This document shows positions 17,973-25,313 of a stretch of DNA of 64,000 bases, one piece after another. A model generated the notes under the pieces. That model saw only the letters and a list, made by a program, of their open reading frames with translations. It was not told the DNA's origin and ran no database searches. The stretch is taken from assembly GCF_900111485.1 (NCBI RefSeq), contig NZ_FOIC01000006.1:1-64000 (forward strand), in the 5' to 3' direction. The DNA is from Natrinema hispanicum. GTDB lineage: Archaea; Halobacteriota; Halobacteria; Halobacteriales; Natrialbaceae. Within the stretch, counting starts at the first letter, position 1. Each line of letters begins with the position of its first letter. The translations under genes and the position numbers were made by a program.

Positions 17973-18917
17973 ATGAGCGGCTCTAGCTCCGGGACTTCTC
18001 CTGGCGATTCCGGCGACGACGACCGCGACCGGTCGGATGAACGCGCCGGTAGTCCCCAGACGCCGTCACCGGAACCCTCACCGACCGCGTCTGATTCCGA
18101 CGACGTGACGATCGAAGACGACGGAGTCATCCGCTGGTTCCTCAAGACGAACGATGAGACTGTCATGGTGACACGAGACGTCTTGAGCAGCGTCGCTATC
18201 GTCGCCGTCGTCGCCCTCCTCTTATTCGGCGTCAGTGGGATCTGGCCGCCACTGGTCGCCGTCGAGAGCGGTAGTATGGAACCGAACATGTACAGAGGAG
18301 ACCTCATCTTCGTCGTCGAGGAAGACCGGTTTGTCGGCGATAACGCAATCGAGGGAACCGGCGTCGTCACCCTCGAGCGCGGTCAGGAGACCGACTACAC
18401 CAAGTTTGGCAATCCTGGCGATGTCATCGTCTTCAGGCCAAACGGCAATCCGGCGAGGACACCGGTCATCCATCGCGCCCACTTCTGGGTCGACGAAGGT
18501 GAAAACTGGGTCGATACGAAAGCCAGCGAAGAGATCGTCGGCGACGCAACCTGTCAGGGGGTTCCGAACTGTCCCGCACCGTACGCCGGCTTCGTCACGA
18601 AAGGCGACCACAACCTCGGCTATGATCAAACGGGTGGCGGTGCCAACACCAACATCGTCAAACCCGAATGGATCACCGGCAAAGCACAGTACCGGATCCC
18701 GTGGCTCGGCCACGTCAGACTGGCCGTCGACGACCTTCTTGGGGGCATGCTCGTTCCGCCGTCACCCTCGAGCCAGCTGGCAGATACACAGCCGGAGCCG
18801 GCACCGATGACACCCGCCGGTCCCGCGTCCGGTTTCGAGTCGAACGGCGAACTCGCCGGTATCGCTGGCGTCGCCGGCGGCAGTATCGCACTGGCCGCAG
18901 GTCGGTATCGACCCTGA
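17973..18917 (+). CDS. sec11: signal peptidase I (S26B, Sec11-type), second copy
   Basis: 314 residues, a tandem paralogue of the preceding gene. It has the same plan: Ser/Asp/Pro-rich N-terminal extension, one membrane span (about 72-91), Ser101 in VESGSMEP, His167 in PVIHRAHF and Asp212 in FVTKGDHN. The C-terminal tail is longer (SSQLADTQPEPAPMTPAGP, then a final hydrophobic stretch). The ATG at 17973 was chosen over an in-frame GTG at 17958. Two Sec11 paralogues are known in other haloarchaea; which precursors each one prefers cannot be told from sequence. Confidence 0.92.
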   Translation: MSGSSSGTSPGDSGDDDRDRSDERAGSPQTPSPEPSPTASDSDDVTIEDDGVIRWFLKTNDETVMVTRDVLSSVAIVAVVALLLFGVSGIWPPLVAVESGSMEPNMYRGDLIFVVEEDRFVGDNAIEGTGVVTLERGQETDYTKFGNPGDVIVFRPNGNPARTPVIHRAHFWVDEGENWVDTKASEEIVGDATCQGVPNCPAPYAGFVTKGDHNLGYDQTGGGANTNIVKPEWITGKAQYRIPWLGHVRLAVDDLLGGMLVPPSPSSQLADTQPEPAPMTPAGPASGFESNGELAGIAGVAGGSIALAAGRYRP

Positions 18918-18974
18918 GTTGCACCGCTGACTCACTCCACGTCGTCAGATTCGCTATCTGTCGTCTGCCGTATT

Positions 18975-18995
18975 CTCGAGTGGAAATAGAGGGGT
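18975..18995 (+). repeat. ORB-related 21-bp repeat, variant D, copy 1
   Basis: A 21-bp sequence starting CTCGAGTGGAAATAG and ending AGGGGT, identical over its full length to 26935-26955 on the other strand. It agrees with the 49461 element at 16 of 21 positions with no gap, so it looks like a diverged ORB. It sits in the 201-base gap between the convergent ends of sec11 and orc1; I see nothing else in that gap. Confidence 0.55.
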
Positions 18996-19118
18996 ACGGA
19001 GAGCGACGGAGAACGGTGCGATCACGAGCCAGGCGGAACGCGTTCCTCGAGACCGATGTGACTGAGCGGCTGACATCAAAACCGAATGCGACCGCGATGT
19101 CGGCGGCCACGCTACTCG

Positions 19119-20897
19119 TCAGTTCTCGAACCGAGCCTGAATAAATGGCTGCACGTCGTCGATATCGCTCAGCCGGGAATCACTCAGTAACACAGCCTCC
19201 GTCTCTTCGAGTGGAACGGAGAGACTGATCTCTTTGGTCCGACCGTACCGACCCTTCGAGACGACGACGGCGTTGACGATGCCGAGCATGTCGAGTTCGC
19301 TGATGAGGTCCGTCACCCGGCGCTGGGTCAGGACATCGGCGTCGATCTCCTCACAGAGACGCTTGTAGATGTTGAACACCTCGCCCGTGTTGATGCTGTG
19401 GACGCCGTTTTTCTCGAGCAAGATGATCGCAAAGAGCACGAGTTTGCTCTGGGTCGGCAGCGTCCGGACGACTTCGACGACGCGGTCGAGTTCGATCTTG
19501 TCCTGGGCCTGCCGGACGTGTTCCTCGACGATCGTTTCGGCCTGGGAGCGCTCGGCCAGCTCACCCGCGGTGCGAAGCAGATCGAGTGCACGACGTGCGT
19601 CACCGTGTTCCTGTGCGGCAAACGCTGCACACAGCGGGATCACGTCCTCGGAGAGGGCACCGTGCTTGAACGCGACGTTCGAACGATGCTCGAGGATGTC
19701 GCGTAACTGATTCGCGTCGTACGGTGGGAACACGATCTCCTCTTCGCCCAGCGATGACTTGACCCGGGGGTCGAGGAAGTCGGTGAACTTCAGATCGTTC
19801 GAAATGCCGATGATCGAGACCCGCGAGTTCTCGAGTTCGGAGTTCATCCGCGAGAGGTTATAGAGCGTATCGTCGCCGCTTTTCTCGACGAGTTTGTCGA
19901 TCTCGTCTAACATGATGACGACGACCCGCTCGTCGTAGTCGACGGCGTCGAAGAAGACGCTGTAGACACGGTCGGTCGGCCAGCCAGTCATCGGAACCTC
20001 CTCAAACGACTCCCTGTCGGCCTCGAGTTCCTCGATGCGGGCTTCGACCGCCTCGCGACTCTCGAACGGCGTCGACTCGAGAGGGTGGTCCGGTGGAAGC
20101 GCGGTCGAATCGGCAGCCGTCGCGTCCCCGGTGCCGTCGACCGGTGTCGAATCGGATTCAGTGGAGGGCAAGGACGCTTTCGATTCTGACGCTCCCGAAT
20201 ACCCCTCTGCTTCAGGTGGAGAACCGCCTGACTTGGACTCGATGTCGTCTCCAGACGAAACGTTGGTCTTTGACTCCGTCGCGTCCTCGAGTGCGACCTC
20301 GAACGGGTCCGACGCCGGTTGGTCGTTGGACCGGTCGTCCGCGTTTTCCCCGTGGGTATCACGAGCGTCGACGGTCGCATCGTACTCATCGAGGGCGTCT
20401 AGCAGCGACTCGAGGGTCGCGAGTTGCTCGTCGATCCGTTGTTCGTTCTTCTCGATGAACTTGTTCGCCAACTGTGCGAGCACGCGATACTGGGTGTCAG
20501 TGACCTCACAGTTGATGTACTCGACGTCACACGGGACGCTGTACTTCTGGGACGTGCTCTCGAGTTCCTTGCTGACGAACTTCGCGCTTGCGGTCTTGCC
20601 GGTGCCGGTTTTACCGTAGATGAGGATGTTCGACGGCGTTTCGCCGCGAAGGGCAGCCACCAGAATGGTCGCCATCTTATTGATCTGGTCGCTTCGATGG
20701 GGAAGTTCGTGTGGCGTGTAGGATGGACGGAGTACCTCTTTGTTCTCGAAGATAGGTTCACCGCTGAGGAGATCGTCGAACAACCCCTGATTCGACTCCT
20801 CGTCACCGAGATCAGCGTTCTCGAAGTTCGTCGAGAACCCCCTCGTTCCGTCGATTTCAACCTCGTCCGAATCTGCGGTTTCTGAGTCGTCTGACAT
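19119..20897 (-). CDS. orc1: Orc1/Cdc6 replication initiator
   Basis: 592 residues. It binds ORB elements at the adjacent origin and loads MCM. Walker A GKTGTGKT is at 95-102, Walker B VVVIMLDEID at 325-334, sensor 1 IIGISNDL, sensor 2 region HGDARRALDLLRTAGE, and a C-terminal winged helix (VLTQRRVTDLISELDMLGIV, SKGRYGRTKEISL). Typical members have about 400 residues; the excess is an acidic, Ser-rich insert at about 155-300 between Walker A and B. The DNA of that insert holds an ORB-like sequence. The start is 14 bases from an ORB-like site overlapping the promoter, suggesting autoregulation. Confidence 0.97.
   Translation of the reverse strand: MSDDSETADSDEVEIDGTRGFSTNFENADLGDEESNQGLFDDLLSGEPIFENKEVLRPSYTPHELPHRSDQINKMATILVAALRGETPSNILIYGKTGTGKTASAKFVSKELESTSQKYSVPCDVEYINCEVTDTQYRVLAQLANKFIEKNEQRIDEQLATLESLLDALDEYDATVDARDTHGENADDRSNDQPASDPFEVALEDATESKTNVSSGDDIESKSGGSPPEAEGYSGASESKASLPSTESDSTPVDGTGDATAADSTALPPDHPLESTPFESREAVEARIEELEADRESFEEVPMTGWPTDRVYSVFFDAVDYDERVVVIMLDEIDKLVEKSGDDTLYNLSRMNSELENSRVSIIGISNDLKFTDFLDPRVKSSLGEEEIVFPPYDANQLRDILEHRSNVAFKHGALSEDVIPLCAAFAAQEHGDARRALDLLRTAGELAERSQAETIVEEHVRQAQDKIELDRVVEVVRTLPTQSKLVLFAIILLEKNGVHSINTGEVFNIYKRLCEEIDADVLTQRRVTDLISELDMLGIVNAVVVSKGRYGRTKEISLSVPLEETEAVLLSDSRLSDIDDVQPFIQARFEN
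20201..20221 (-). repeat. ORB-like sequence inside orc1
   Basis: On the minus strand it starts CTCCACCTGAAGCAG and ends AGGGGT. It agrees with origin element ORB1 at 17 of 21 positions. It lies in the part of orc1 that encodes the variable acidic insert, not the conserved AAA+ core. Confidence 0.45.
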
Positions 20898-20910
20898 CCG
20901 TCGTACACAG

Positions 20911-20931
20911 GCCCCCTTATTTCGTGTGGAG
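20911..20931 (-). promoter_or_regulatory. ORB-like site overlapping the orc1 promoter
   Basis: On the minus strand this reads CTCCACACGAAATAAGGGGG; 15 of 21 positions fit the ORB pattern. Its GAAATAAG part is also the only TATA-like block upstream of the orc1 start, centred about 23 bases ahead, so a leaderless orc1 transcript is predicted. Either function alone could explain the sequence; together they suggest Orc1 represses its own gene. Confidence 0.4.
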
Positions 20932-21417
20932 TGTCGAGTCGGGAATCAGGAATCTCATGGTCTGATGGGGTCCATAGGTGGATCCACAGTTCCAGATACC
21001 CGAGTCGGGTCCAGTTGATGCAAACGAAACAGAGGAAAACCACAGTAATAAAGCCTTCCTTTCCCTTCATCTCGTGCTGGAACGACGATCAGTGACGCTC
21101 GAGTCGGCTCGAATTGAAATAGTCCGAGTACTAATTCAGATGAGCGTCATGTCGGATTGACAATACTGAGGAACTGTGTTAGCGCTGTTTCTCGATTATG
21201 AATTGTTGTTACGCGCGAGTGGGGTGTCAGAAACGATAAACAGAGACAAGATCGTAGCAGATCGGGGACGAATAACGAGAGTGCAGTTGGTGTTCAGATT
21301 CTCCATACCGATGTTCCGTACGTTAGGATCGACCGAGACACGGGATGTGTGATTCGGACGTTTATTGAGATGGTCGTTACCGTTTCACAGAGTTATATGT
21401 TAGTAGCTACTATATGC

Positions 21418-21450
21418 GTTCCCCCCCCCACCCCTTCGTTTCAGGTGGAA
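21418..21450 (-). repeat. ORB1 with G9 string
   Basis: On the minus strand the core is TTCCACCTGAAACG followed by AAGGGGT and nine G. It fits the haloarchaeal origin recognition box bound by Orc1. Its orientation is opposite to ORB2, so both G-strings point outward from the central region. Confidence 0.85.
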
Positions 21451-21452
21451 CG

Positions 21453-21470
21453 CTCCGAAGGAGGGGGGGG
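21453..21470 (+). repeat. shortened ORB (mini-ORB)
   Basis: CTCCGAAGGAGGGGGGGG looks like an ORB from which the central nine bases (AGTTGAAAC) have been removed. With the C-run of ORB1 it forms a quasi-palindrome of about 50 bp (C-run and CCTTCG at the left, CGAAGG and G-run at the right). Confidence 0.5.
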
Positions 21471-21483
21471 TGAGATGAGGTTT

Positions 21484-21661
21484 CTAGAAGGGAAGGTTTT
21501 AGGTTGGTTGGCTAGAAACAGTAACCGTAGAACTAGCAGAACAGCATGTCTTACTAGAGATGCGTTCTTTATTACTAGTATCTACTAGCCTATATTCTTG
21601 GAACTGCTAGTACTAGTAACTAGTAGAATCCATTACTAGATCCGTTCTACCCCTTTACTAG
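21484..21661 (+). repeat. CTAG-rich array with partial 21-22 bp spacing
   Basis: Eleven CTAG tetramers start at 21484, 21512, 21533, 21554, 21575, 21585, 21607, 21613, 21620, 21636 and 21658. Four successive sites are exactly 21 bp apart (21512 to 21575); the last two are 22 bp apart, as are 21585 and 21607. Several share the longer word TTACTAGA. CTAG is rare elsewhere in the window. Two helical turns per step would put the sites on one face of the helix. Confidence 0.7.
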
Positions 21662-21676
21662 ATCCGTTCTACCCCT
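21633..21676 (+). repeat. 22-bp perfect tandem direct repeat (two copies)
   Basis: Two contiguous identical 22-bp units, 21633-21654 and 21655-21676, each starting TTACTAGATCCGTTCT and ending ACCCCT. They form the right end of the CTAG array, about 110 bp left of ORB2, and may be iterons. Confidence 0.85.
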
Positions 21677-21720
21677 ATCAATCTCCATCAATTCGTCTGA
21701 TTTCGCGCTGTAGAACCCAT

Positions 21721-21740
21721 CTCAAGCCAAAAAGAGGGGT
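21721..21740 (+). repeat. degenerate ORB in the origin
   Basis: CTCAAGCCAAAAAGAGGGGT resembles the variant-D ORB with one base missing in the middle; both ends are conserved. It has the same orientation as ORB2, 47 bases to its left, and lacks a G-string. Confidence 0.35.
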
Positions 21741-21786
21741 AACTGGCAGCTCTCTGGCCACACACCGGCCCCATACACTCGACAGT

Positions 21787-21816
21787 CTCCAGTTGAAACG
21801 AAGGGGTGGGGGGGGG
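21787..21816 (+). repeat. ORB2 with G9 string
   Basis: Core CTCCAGTTGAAACG followed by AAGGGGT and nine G. It is inverted relative to ORB1, 336 bases away. The equal length of the two G-runs suggests selection. Confidence 0.85.
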
Positions 21817-22085
21817 AGCTCCTCTCCGTCAGTAACAACTCCCTTACAACAATCGTGATACTAATTATTGATAGCTAATTACGATGCCTAGACGTATTAT
21901 CACACATGTTTGTGACACTCATCCATGCACATGTATTCGAAACCCAGCTGGGTGGCTAGTACGCTTCCTGCAGATAGTACGCTTTCCGCACTAGGTGTCA
22001 GTGAGATCAGACTGTCTAAAGTAGTCTGCATGTGTACAACTCACACGAGATTCACCCGACGTATCTGGTGATTTCATTCTGATTT

Positions 22086-22113
22086 TTGACACTCTTCTTG
22101 TCTGGAGTGTCAA
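22086..22113. promoter_or_regulatory. 9-bp perfect inverted repeat upstream of oapA
   Basis: TTGACACTC (22086-22094) and GAGTGTCAA (22105-22113) are perfect complements separated by ten bases. The site lies 78 bases before the oapA start and ahead of a TATA-like CTTAAG near 22129. It could be an operator for the oap operon or an origin element. Confidence 0.45.
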
Positions 22114-22190
22114 CATGTCTGACGTAGGCTTAAGTGAGTTCGCTTAGTAGTACGCGCAGATGCACCCCGCGGTGCTGGAGGGCCCAACAG

Positions 22191-22829
22191 ATGGGACTGT
22201 TCACAGAACTCAAAGATAGTATCTCTCGGGTGACGGATCGCCTGTTTTCGGAACAGGAGCCCAAACGAATCGGTATCTATGGTCCGCCGAACGCCGGCAA
22301 GACCACGCTCGCAAACCGCATTGCACGCGACTGGACGGGTGATGCCATCGGTGCGGAGAGTCACATCCCCCACGAGACGCGTCGCGCACGCCGCAAAGAA
22401 AACGTCGACATCGAACGCAACGGGAAGACGGTAACGATCGACATCGTCGACACGCCCGGTGTGACGACCAAGGTCGACTACGAGGAGTTCACGGACGAAC
22501 TCGACGAAGAGGACGCGATTCGTCGCTCCCGTGAAGCGACCGAAGGCGTCGCCGAGGCGATGCACTGGCTACGCGAAGACGTCGACGGCGTCATTTACGT
22601 ACTGGATAGCGCCGAAGACCCGATCACGCAGGTCAACACGATGTTGATCGGCATCATCGAGTCTCGCGATCTTCCGGTTCTCATCTTCGCGAACAAGACT
22701 GACCTCGATGACTCGAGCGTCAAGCGGATCGAGGATGCCTTCCCACAGCACACGACTGTGCCTCTCTCTGCGAAGGAAGGCGACAACATGGACGAAGTGT
22801 ACGACAAGATCGCGGAATACTTCGGGTGA
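22191..22829 (+). CDS. oapA: origin-associated Era-like GTPase OapA
   Basis: 212 residues with a full GTPase set: G1 GPPNAGKTT (31-39), switch region with HIPHETRRA, G3 DIVDTPGV, and G4 NKTD. The fold is Era-like. It is the first gene after the origin, in the conserved order orc1-origin-oapA-oapB-oapC. The function is not established; the constant position suggests a link to replication or its timing. Start MGLFTELKD was preferred over an upstream in-frame codon whose 19 residues look non-coding. Confidence 0.88.
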   Translation: MGLFTELKDSISRVTDRLFSEQEPKRIGIYGPPNAGKTTLANRIARDWTGDAIGAESHIPHETRRARRKENVDIERNGKTVTIDIVDTPGVTTKVDYEEFTDELDEEDAIRRSREATEGVAEAMHWLREDVDGVIYVLDSAEDPITQVNTMLIGIIESRDLPVLIFANKTDLDDSSVKRIEDAFPQHTTVPLSAKEGDNMDEVYDKIAEYFG

Positions 22830-22835
22830 GAAACA

Positions 22836-23237
22836 ATGCCGAAGGCAACCAACGCAGACGATTCGGAGCCGTCCGACGGCGTACAGATCGATCTGATAAG
22901 CGGCGAGCGCATGGACGGGATGGCCACGATGGAAAAGATCAGGATGATCTTGGACGGCGTCCACGACGGGAACATCGTCATCTTAGAGGAAGGGCTGACG
23001 CCGGACGAGGAGAGTCGCCTCATCGAGGTGACGATGGCTGAAATCAGCCCAGACGAGTTCAACGGGATCGAGATCGAGACTTATCCCAAGTCCGAGGCCC
23101 GTGATTCGTCGCTGCTCGGCCGTATTATGGGTAGCGACAAAGTGGAGACGAAACTCACCGTGATCGGACCGGCCAACCAGATCGAGACACTCCACAAGGA
23201 CGAAACGCTCATCAGCGCGCTCGTCTCCCGTAATTAA
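22836..23237 (+). CDS. oapB: origin-associated DUF2073 protein OapB
   Basis: 133 residues of the DUF2073 family (VQIDLISGERMDGM, KIRMILDGVHDGNIVILEEGL, VTMAEISPDEFNGIEIETYP). In other archaea members are described as origin-associated. No catalytic residues stand out. It starts six bases after oapA and its stop TAA overlaps the ATG of oapC by one base, so the three genes form one operon. Confidence 0.88.
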   Translation: MPKATNADDSEPSDGVQIDLISGERMDGMATMEKIRMILDGVHDGNIVILEEGLTPDEESRLIEVTMAEISPDEFNGIEIETYPKSEARDSSLLGRIMGSDKVETKLTVIGPANQIETLHKDETLISALVSRN

Positions 23238-24142
23238 TGCCTCATCAGTGTACGAACTGCGGTCGAACGTTCGCTGACGGTTCCAAGGAGATGCTATCGG
23301 GCTGTCCCGACTGTGGCGGGAACAAGTTTCAGTTCGCACCCACAACTGCGGCCACAGCAGACACCTCCGATGGGGCCAGCGACACGGAAGCGGCCGACGC
23401 AGAATCGACTGAGTCGGGCAGCGTCACGAGCCGTGCCACGGAGACCGTTCGCGATTGGATCACTAAAGACGACGACCCGATGGATGGGCGGAACCGACAA
23501 TCTCCCGACCCTGCTGTACAGTCTGCGCCCGACGGCTCGAGCGCTGCTGTCGAGTCGGAGCGGTCGTGGCCCTCGAACGGTGGGGCTGACACCACCGAGG
23601 CAGACGGTGAAACCGACGAGCAGTTCGCTGAGTGGCCCGAGACGGCGCGGCGACCCGAGAACCGAACCGACACGCAGACCGAGACGATCGACGAATCCGG
23701 CGATAGCGAGCGGTCACACCAGCGATCTGACGAGCCGACCACGACGCTTGCAGACAACGAGAGTTCGGCCCAGGCTGACGCCCGAAGCGAGGTCATTTCT
23801 GCAGGCGACTTGCCGACTCACACCGATGGAGCCACCGTCTCCGACCCTCGACACGGCGTCGATGCAGACGAGCCGACCGATGCCACAGCAGGTGACGATC
23901 GACCGCCGGAACACGGTCGCGTCGTCAGCGAACCGAGCGGGGATCGTCCGTCGATCGACGACCTGCGGGAAGAGCTCAACAAACAATTCGAGAGCATCAA
24001 GATCGTCCGACCGGGCCAATATGAGCTCAATTTGATGGAACTCTACAACCGCGAAGAGTACATCATCTCTCTCCAGGAGGACGGCCGATACGTCATCGAC
24101 GTCCCCGATTCCTGGCGCGACGGTGGCGACAGCGACGAGTGA
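23237..24142 (+). CDS. oapC: origin-associated zinc-ribbon protein OapC
   Basis: 301 residues. A zinc ribbon opens the protein (C5, C8, C23, C26 in QCTNCGRTF and GCPDCGG). A long Asp/Ser/Thr-rich, probably disordered segment spans about 35-235. A conserved C-terminal domain (about 238-298: SIDDLREELNKQFESIKIV, LNLMELYNREEYIISLQ, YVIDVPDSW) closes it. It is the last gene of the oap operon; a hairpin follows. Confidence 0.85.
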   Translation: MPHQCTNCGRTFADGSKEMLSGCPDCGGNKFQFAPTTAATADTSDGASDTEAADAESTESGSVTSRATETVRDWITKDDDPMDGRNRQSPDPAVQSAPDGSSAAVESERSWPSNGGADTTEADGETDEQFAEWPETARRPENRTDTQTETIDESGDSERSHQRSDEPTTTLADNESSAQADARSEVISAGDLPTHTDGATVSDPRHGVDADEPTDATAGDDRPPEHGRVVSEPSGDRPSIDDLREELNKQFESIKIVRPGQYELNLMELYNREEYIISLQEDGRYVIDVPDSWRDGGDSDE

Positions 24143-24209
24143 TGGACGCGCAGAACCCACCGGACCGTTTCTACTGTAGCACAGAGAAATCACTCCGGAA
24201 AACGCTACG

Positions 24210-24233
24210 CAGTTGGGAATCGAGTTCCAACTG
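24210..24233. terminator. hairpin downstream of oapC
   Basis: CAGTTGG (24210-24216) pairs with CCAACTG (24227-24233) around a ten-base loop, 68 bases after the oapC stop. No long T-run follows, so termination is only a suggestion. The sequence just after it (TTCCAACTGAAA) has an ORB-like half-site. Confidence 0.35.
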
Positions 24234-24343
24234 AAATACTGGTTGTCGACCAATGGCGATGGTGTAATGCGACTGCTCGAGTCGTTGTAATTCGACCGGC
24301 ATACGGGGACGAGCGGGTCGAGACGGCGGACGGAGACAGATGG

Positions 24344-24350
24344 ATTTAAG
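24344..24350 (+). promoter_or_regulatory. TATA box of the microprotein gene
   Basis: ATTTAAG lies about 28 bases before the ATG at 24375, the spacing of a leaderless haloarchaeal transcript. It supports the short gene being real. Confidence 0.6.
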
Positions 24351-24374
24351 CAATGGCGATACGAGGGGGCACAT

Positions 24375-24464
24375 ATGAGCACTGCAACCAAGGTTGTTCT
24401 TTCCACGGTCGCCGTATCGGCACTGCTGTCGATCCTGCTCGTTTTCCAGACGGCGTTCGCCTGA
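24375..24464 (+). CDS. 29-residue single-span membrane microprotein
   Basis: Translates to a 29-residue peptide beginning MSTATKVVLSTVAVSALL and ending QTAFA: a short polar start with one Lys, then one hydrophobic helix. It has its own promoter at the correct distance, and its stop TGA overlaps the ATG of the next gene (TGATG), so the two are translationally coupled. Small one-span proteins of this kind are common in haloarchaea and of unknown role. A signal-like remnant is an alternative. Confidence 0.6.
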   Translation: MSTATKVVLSTVAVSALLSILLVFQTAFA

Positions 24465-25249
24465 TGTTCGAGACTCGTGCGCTCCCGGATCGACTCACGT
24501 CGGTTCGTGACGCTCACGCACCGGGCGCTCGAGTTCTCGACTGCGAGCGTGACTTCGAAACCCTTCCACCAGCGCTCGCTGAGGACCTCGGCTTGCTCGT
24601 CGACGCGCTCGAGCCGGCCAGCTATCCGGCAGCCTGGCTGCCCGAAGACGCGCCAACGCTGCTCGCTCGCTACGCGAGTTCGGATTTCACGATCGGAATG
24701 CCGGGCGACGGCAGCGTCGCCTGGACCCGTCAGACGGAGCCGCCGGTCGTGGTGGTCAAACCCAGAGTCGAGGGCTCGCCCGAATCGTTCGTCGAGTTTC
24801 TGATCGCCGAGGCGTTCGTCCAGGTCGGACTCGAGGTGCCCGAACAGTTCATTGGTTTCTTCGAGGACTCGTATCGCGAGCTCGATCGAGCAGTCCCGCT
24901 CGACCCGAACAGCACCTATCAGGTCGCCGCCGCGCTGTATGATGGCTGGATCGGTCTCCAGACCCGAGAGATCTTCGCAGACTGGCACGGCGATCATCCG
25001 GCCCTTGCTGACGCCTGGCAGGACGCGGGGTCGCGACTCGAGGATCGCGTCGCGGGACTGCCACGGGCGGTTGCTCGTGGCGAGACTGATTTCGCGGACG
25101 CGACCGAACTGGCGTGTGCGGCGATCAAACACGCGATCGAACTGCCCGCGCCGTTCGCTGCGCTCGATACAGAGGCTTACCGGGATCACGGCCCGGCGTA
25201 TGCGATCCGGTGGGCCGAGAAGACGTTCGACTCGCTGGTCGACGAGTAA
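24464..25249 (+). CDS. haloarchaeal protein of unknown function
   Basis: 261 residues, soluble and acidic, with no catalytic motif I recognise. Conserved-looking segments include DRLTSVRDAHAPGARVLDCERDFETLPPALAEDLG, YPAAWLPEDAPTLLARYASSDFTIGMPGDGSVAWTRQTEPPVV, and the end YRDHGPAYAIRWAEKTFDSLVDE. I recall it as one of the haloarchaeal DUF7000-series families usually beside the gene on its right, but this is from memory. It is coupled to the microprotein gene upstream. Its stop is 64 bases from a convergent gene. Confidence 0.75.
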   Translation: MFETRALPDRLTSVRDAHAPGARVLDCERDFETLPPALAEDLGLLVDALEPASYPAAWLPEDAPTLLARYASSDFTIGMPGDGSVAWTRQTEPPVVVVKPRVEGSPESFVEFLIAEAFVQVGLEVPEQFIGFFEDSYRELDRAVPLDPNSTYQVAAALYDGWIGLQTREIFADWHGDHPALADAWQDAGSRLEDRVAGLPRAVARGETDFADATELACAAIKHAIELPAPFAALDTEAYRDHGPAYAIRWAEKTFDSLVDE

Positions 25250-25313
25250 CTGTTCGATTTTAGGCCGCGTGGCGGCTCTCGAGCGGGCTCGTGATCGAAC
25301 GCGACTGGACTGG

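Larger units (their letters stand above)
20898..22190. other. replication origin region (oriC1-type) between orc1 and oapA
   Basis: A 1.3-kb gene-free stretch, visibly richer in A and T than its surroundings, between orc1 and the oapABC operon. This gene order marks the main haloarchaeal origin. It holds two strong inverted ORB elements (21430-21450 and 21787-21807) each ending in nine G, a shortened ORB (21453-21470), a degenerate ORB (21721-21740), a CTAG-rich array with a 22-bp tandem repeat (21484-21676), the palindrome ACCCAGCTGGGT (21942-21953) and a 9-bp inverted repeat before oapA. Short open frames here have no coding character. AT-rich stretches near 21240-21420 and 21840-21910 are candidate unwinding sites. 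Confidence 0.9.

Noticed and set aside
21349-21588. 79-codon open frame in the origin
   Set aside because: It runs through ORB1, G-runs and the CTAG array, has no promoter spacing, and its product has no haloarchaeal acidic character.
21633-21676. CRISPR-like repeat
   Set aside because: The two 22-bp units are contiguous with no spacer, and no cas genes are near.
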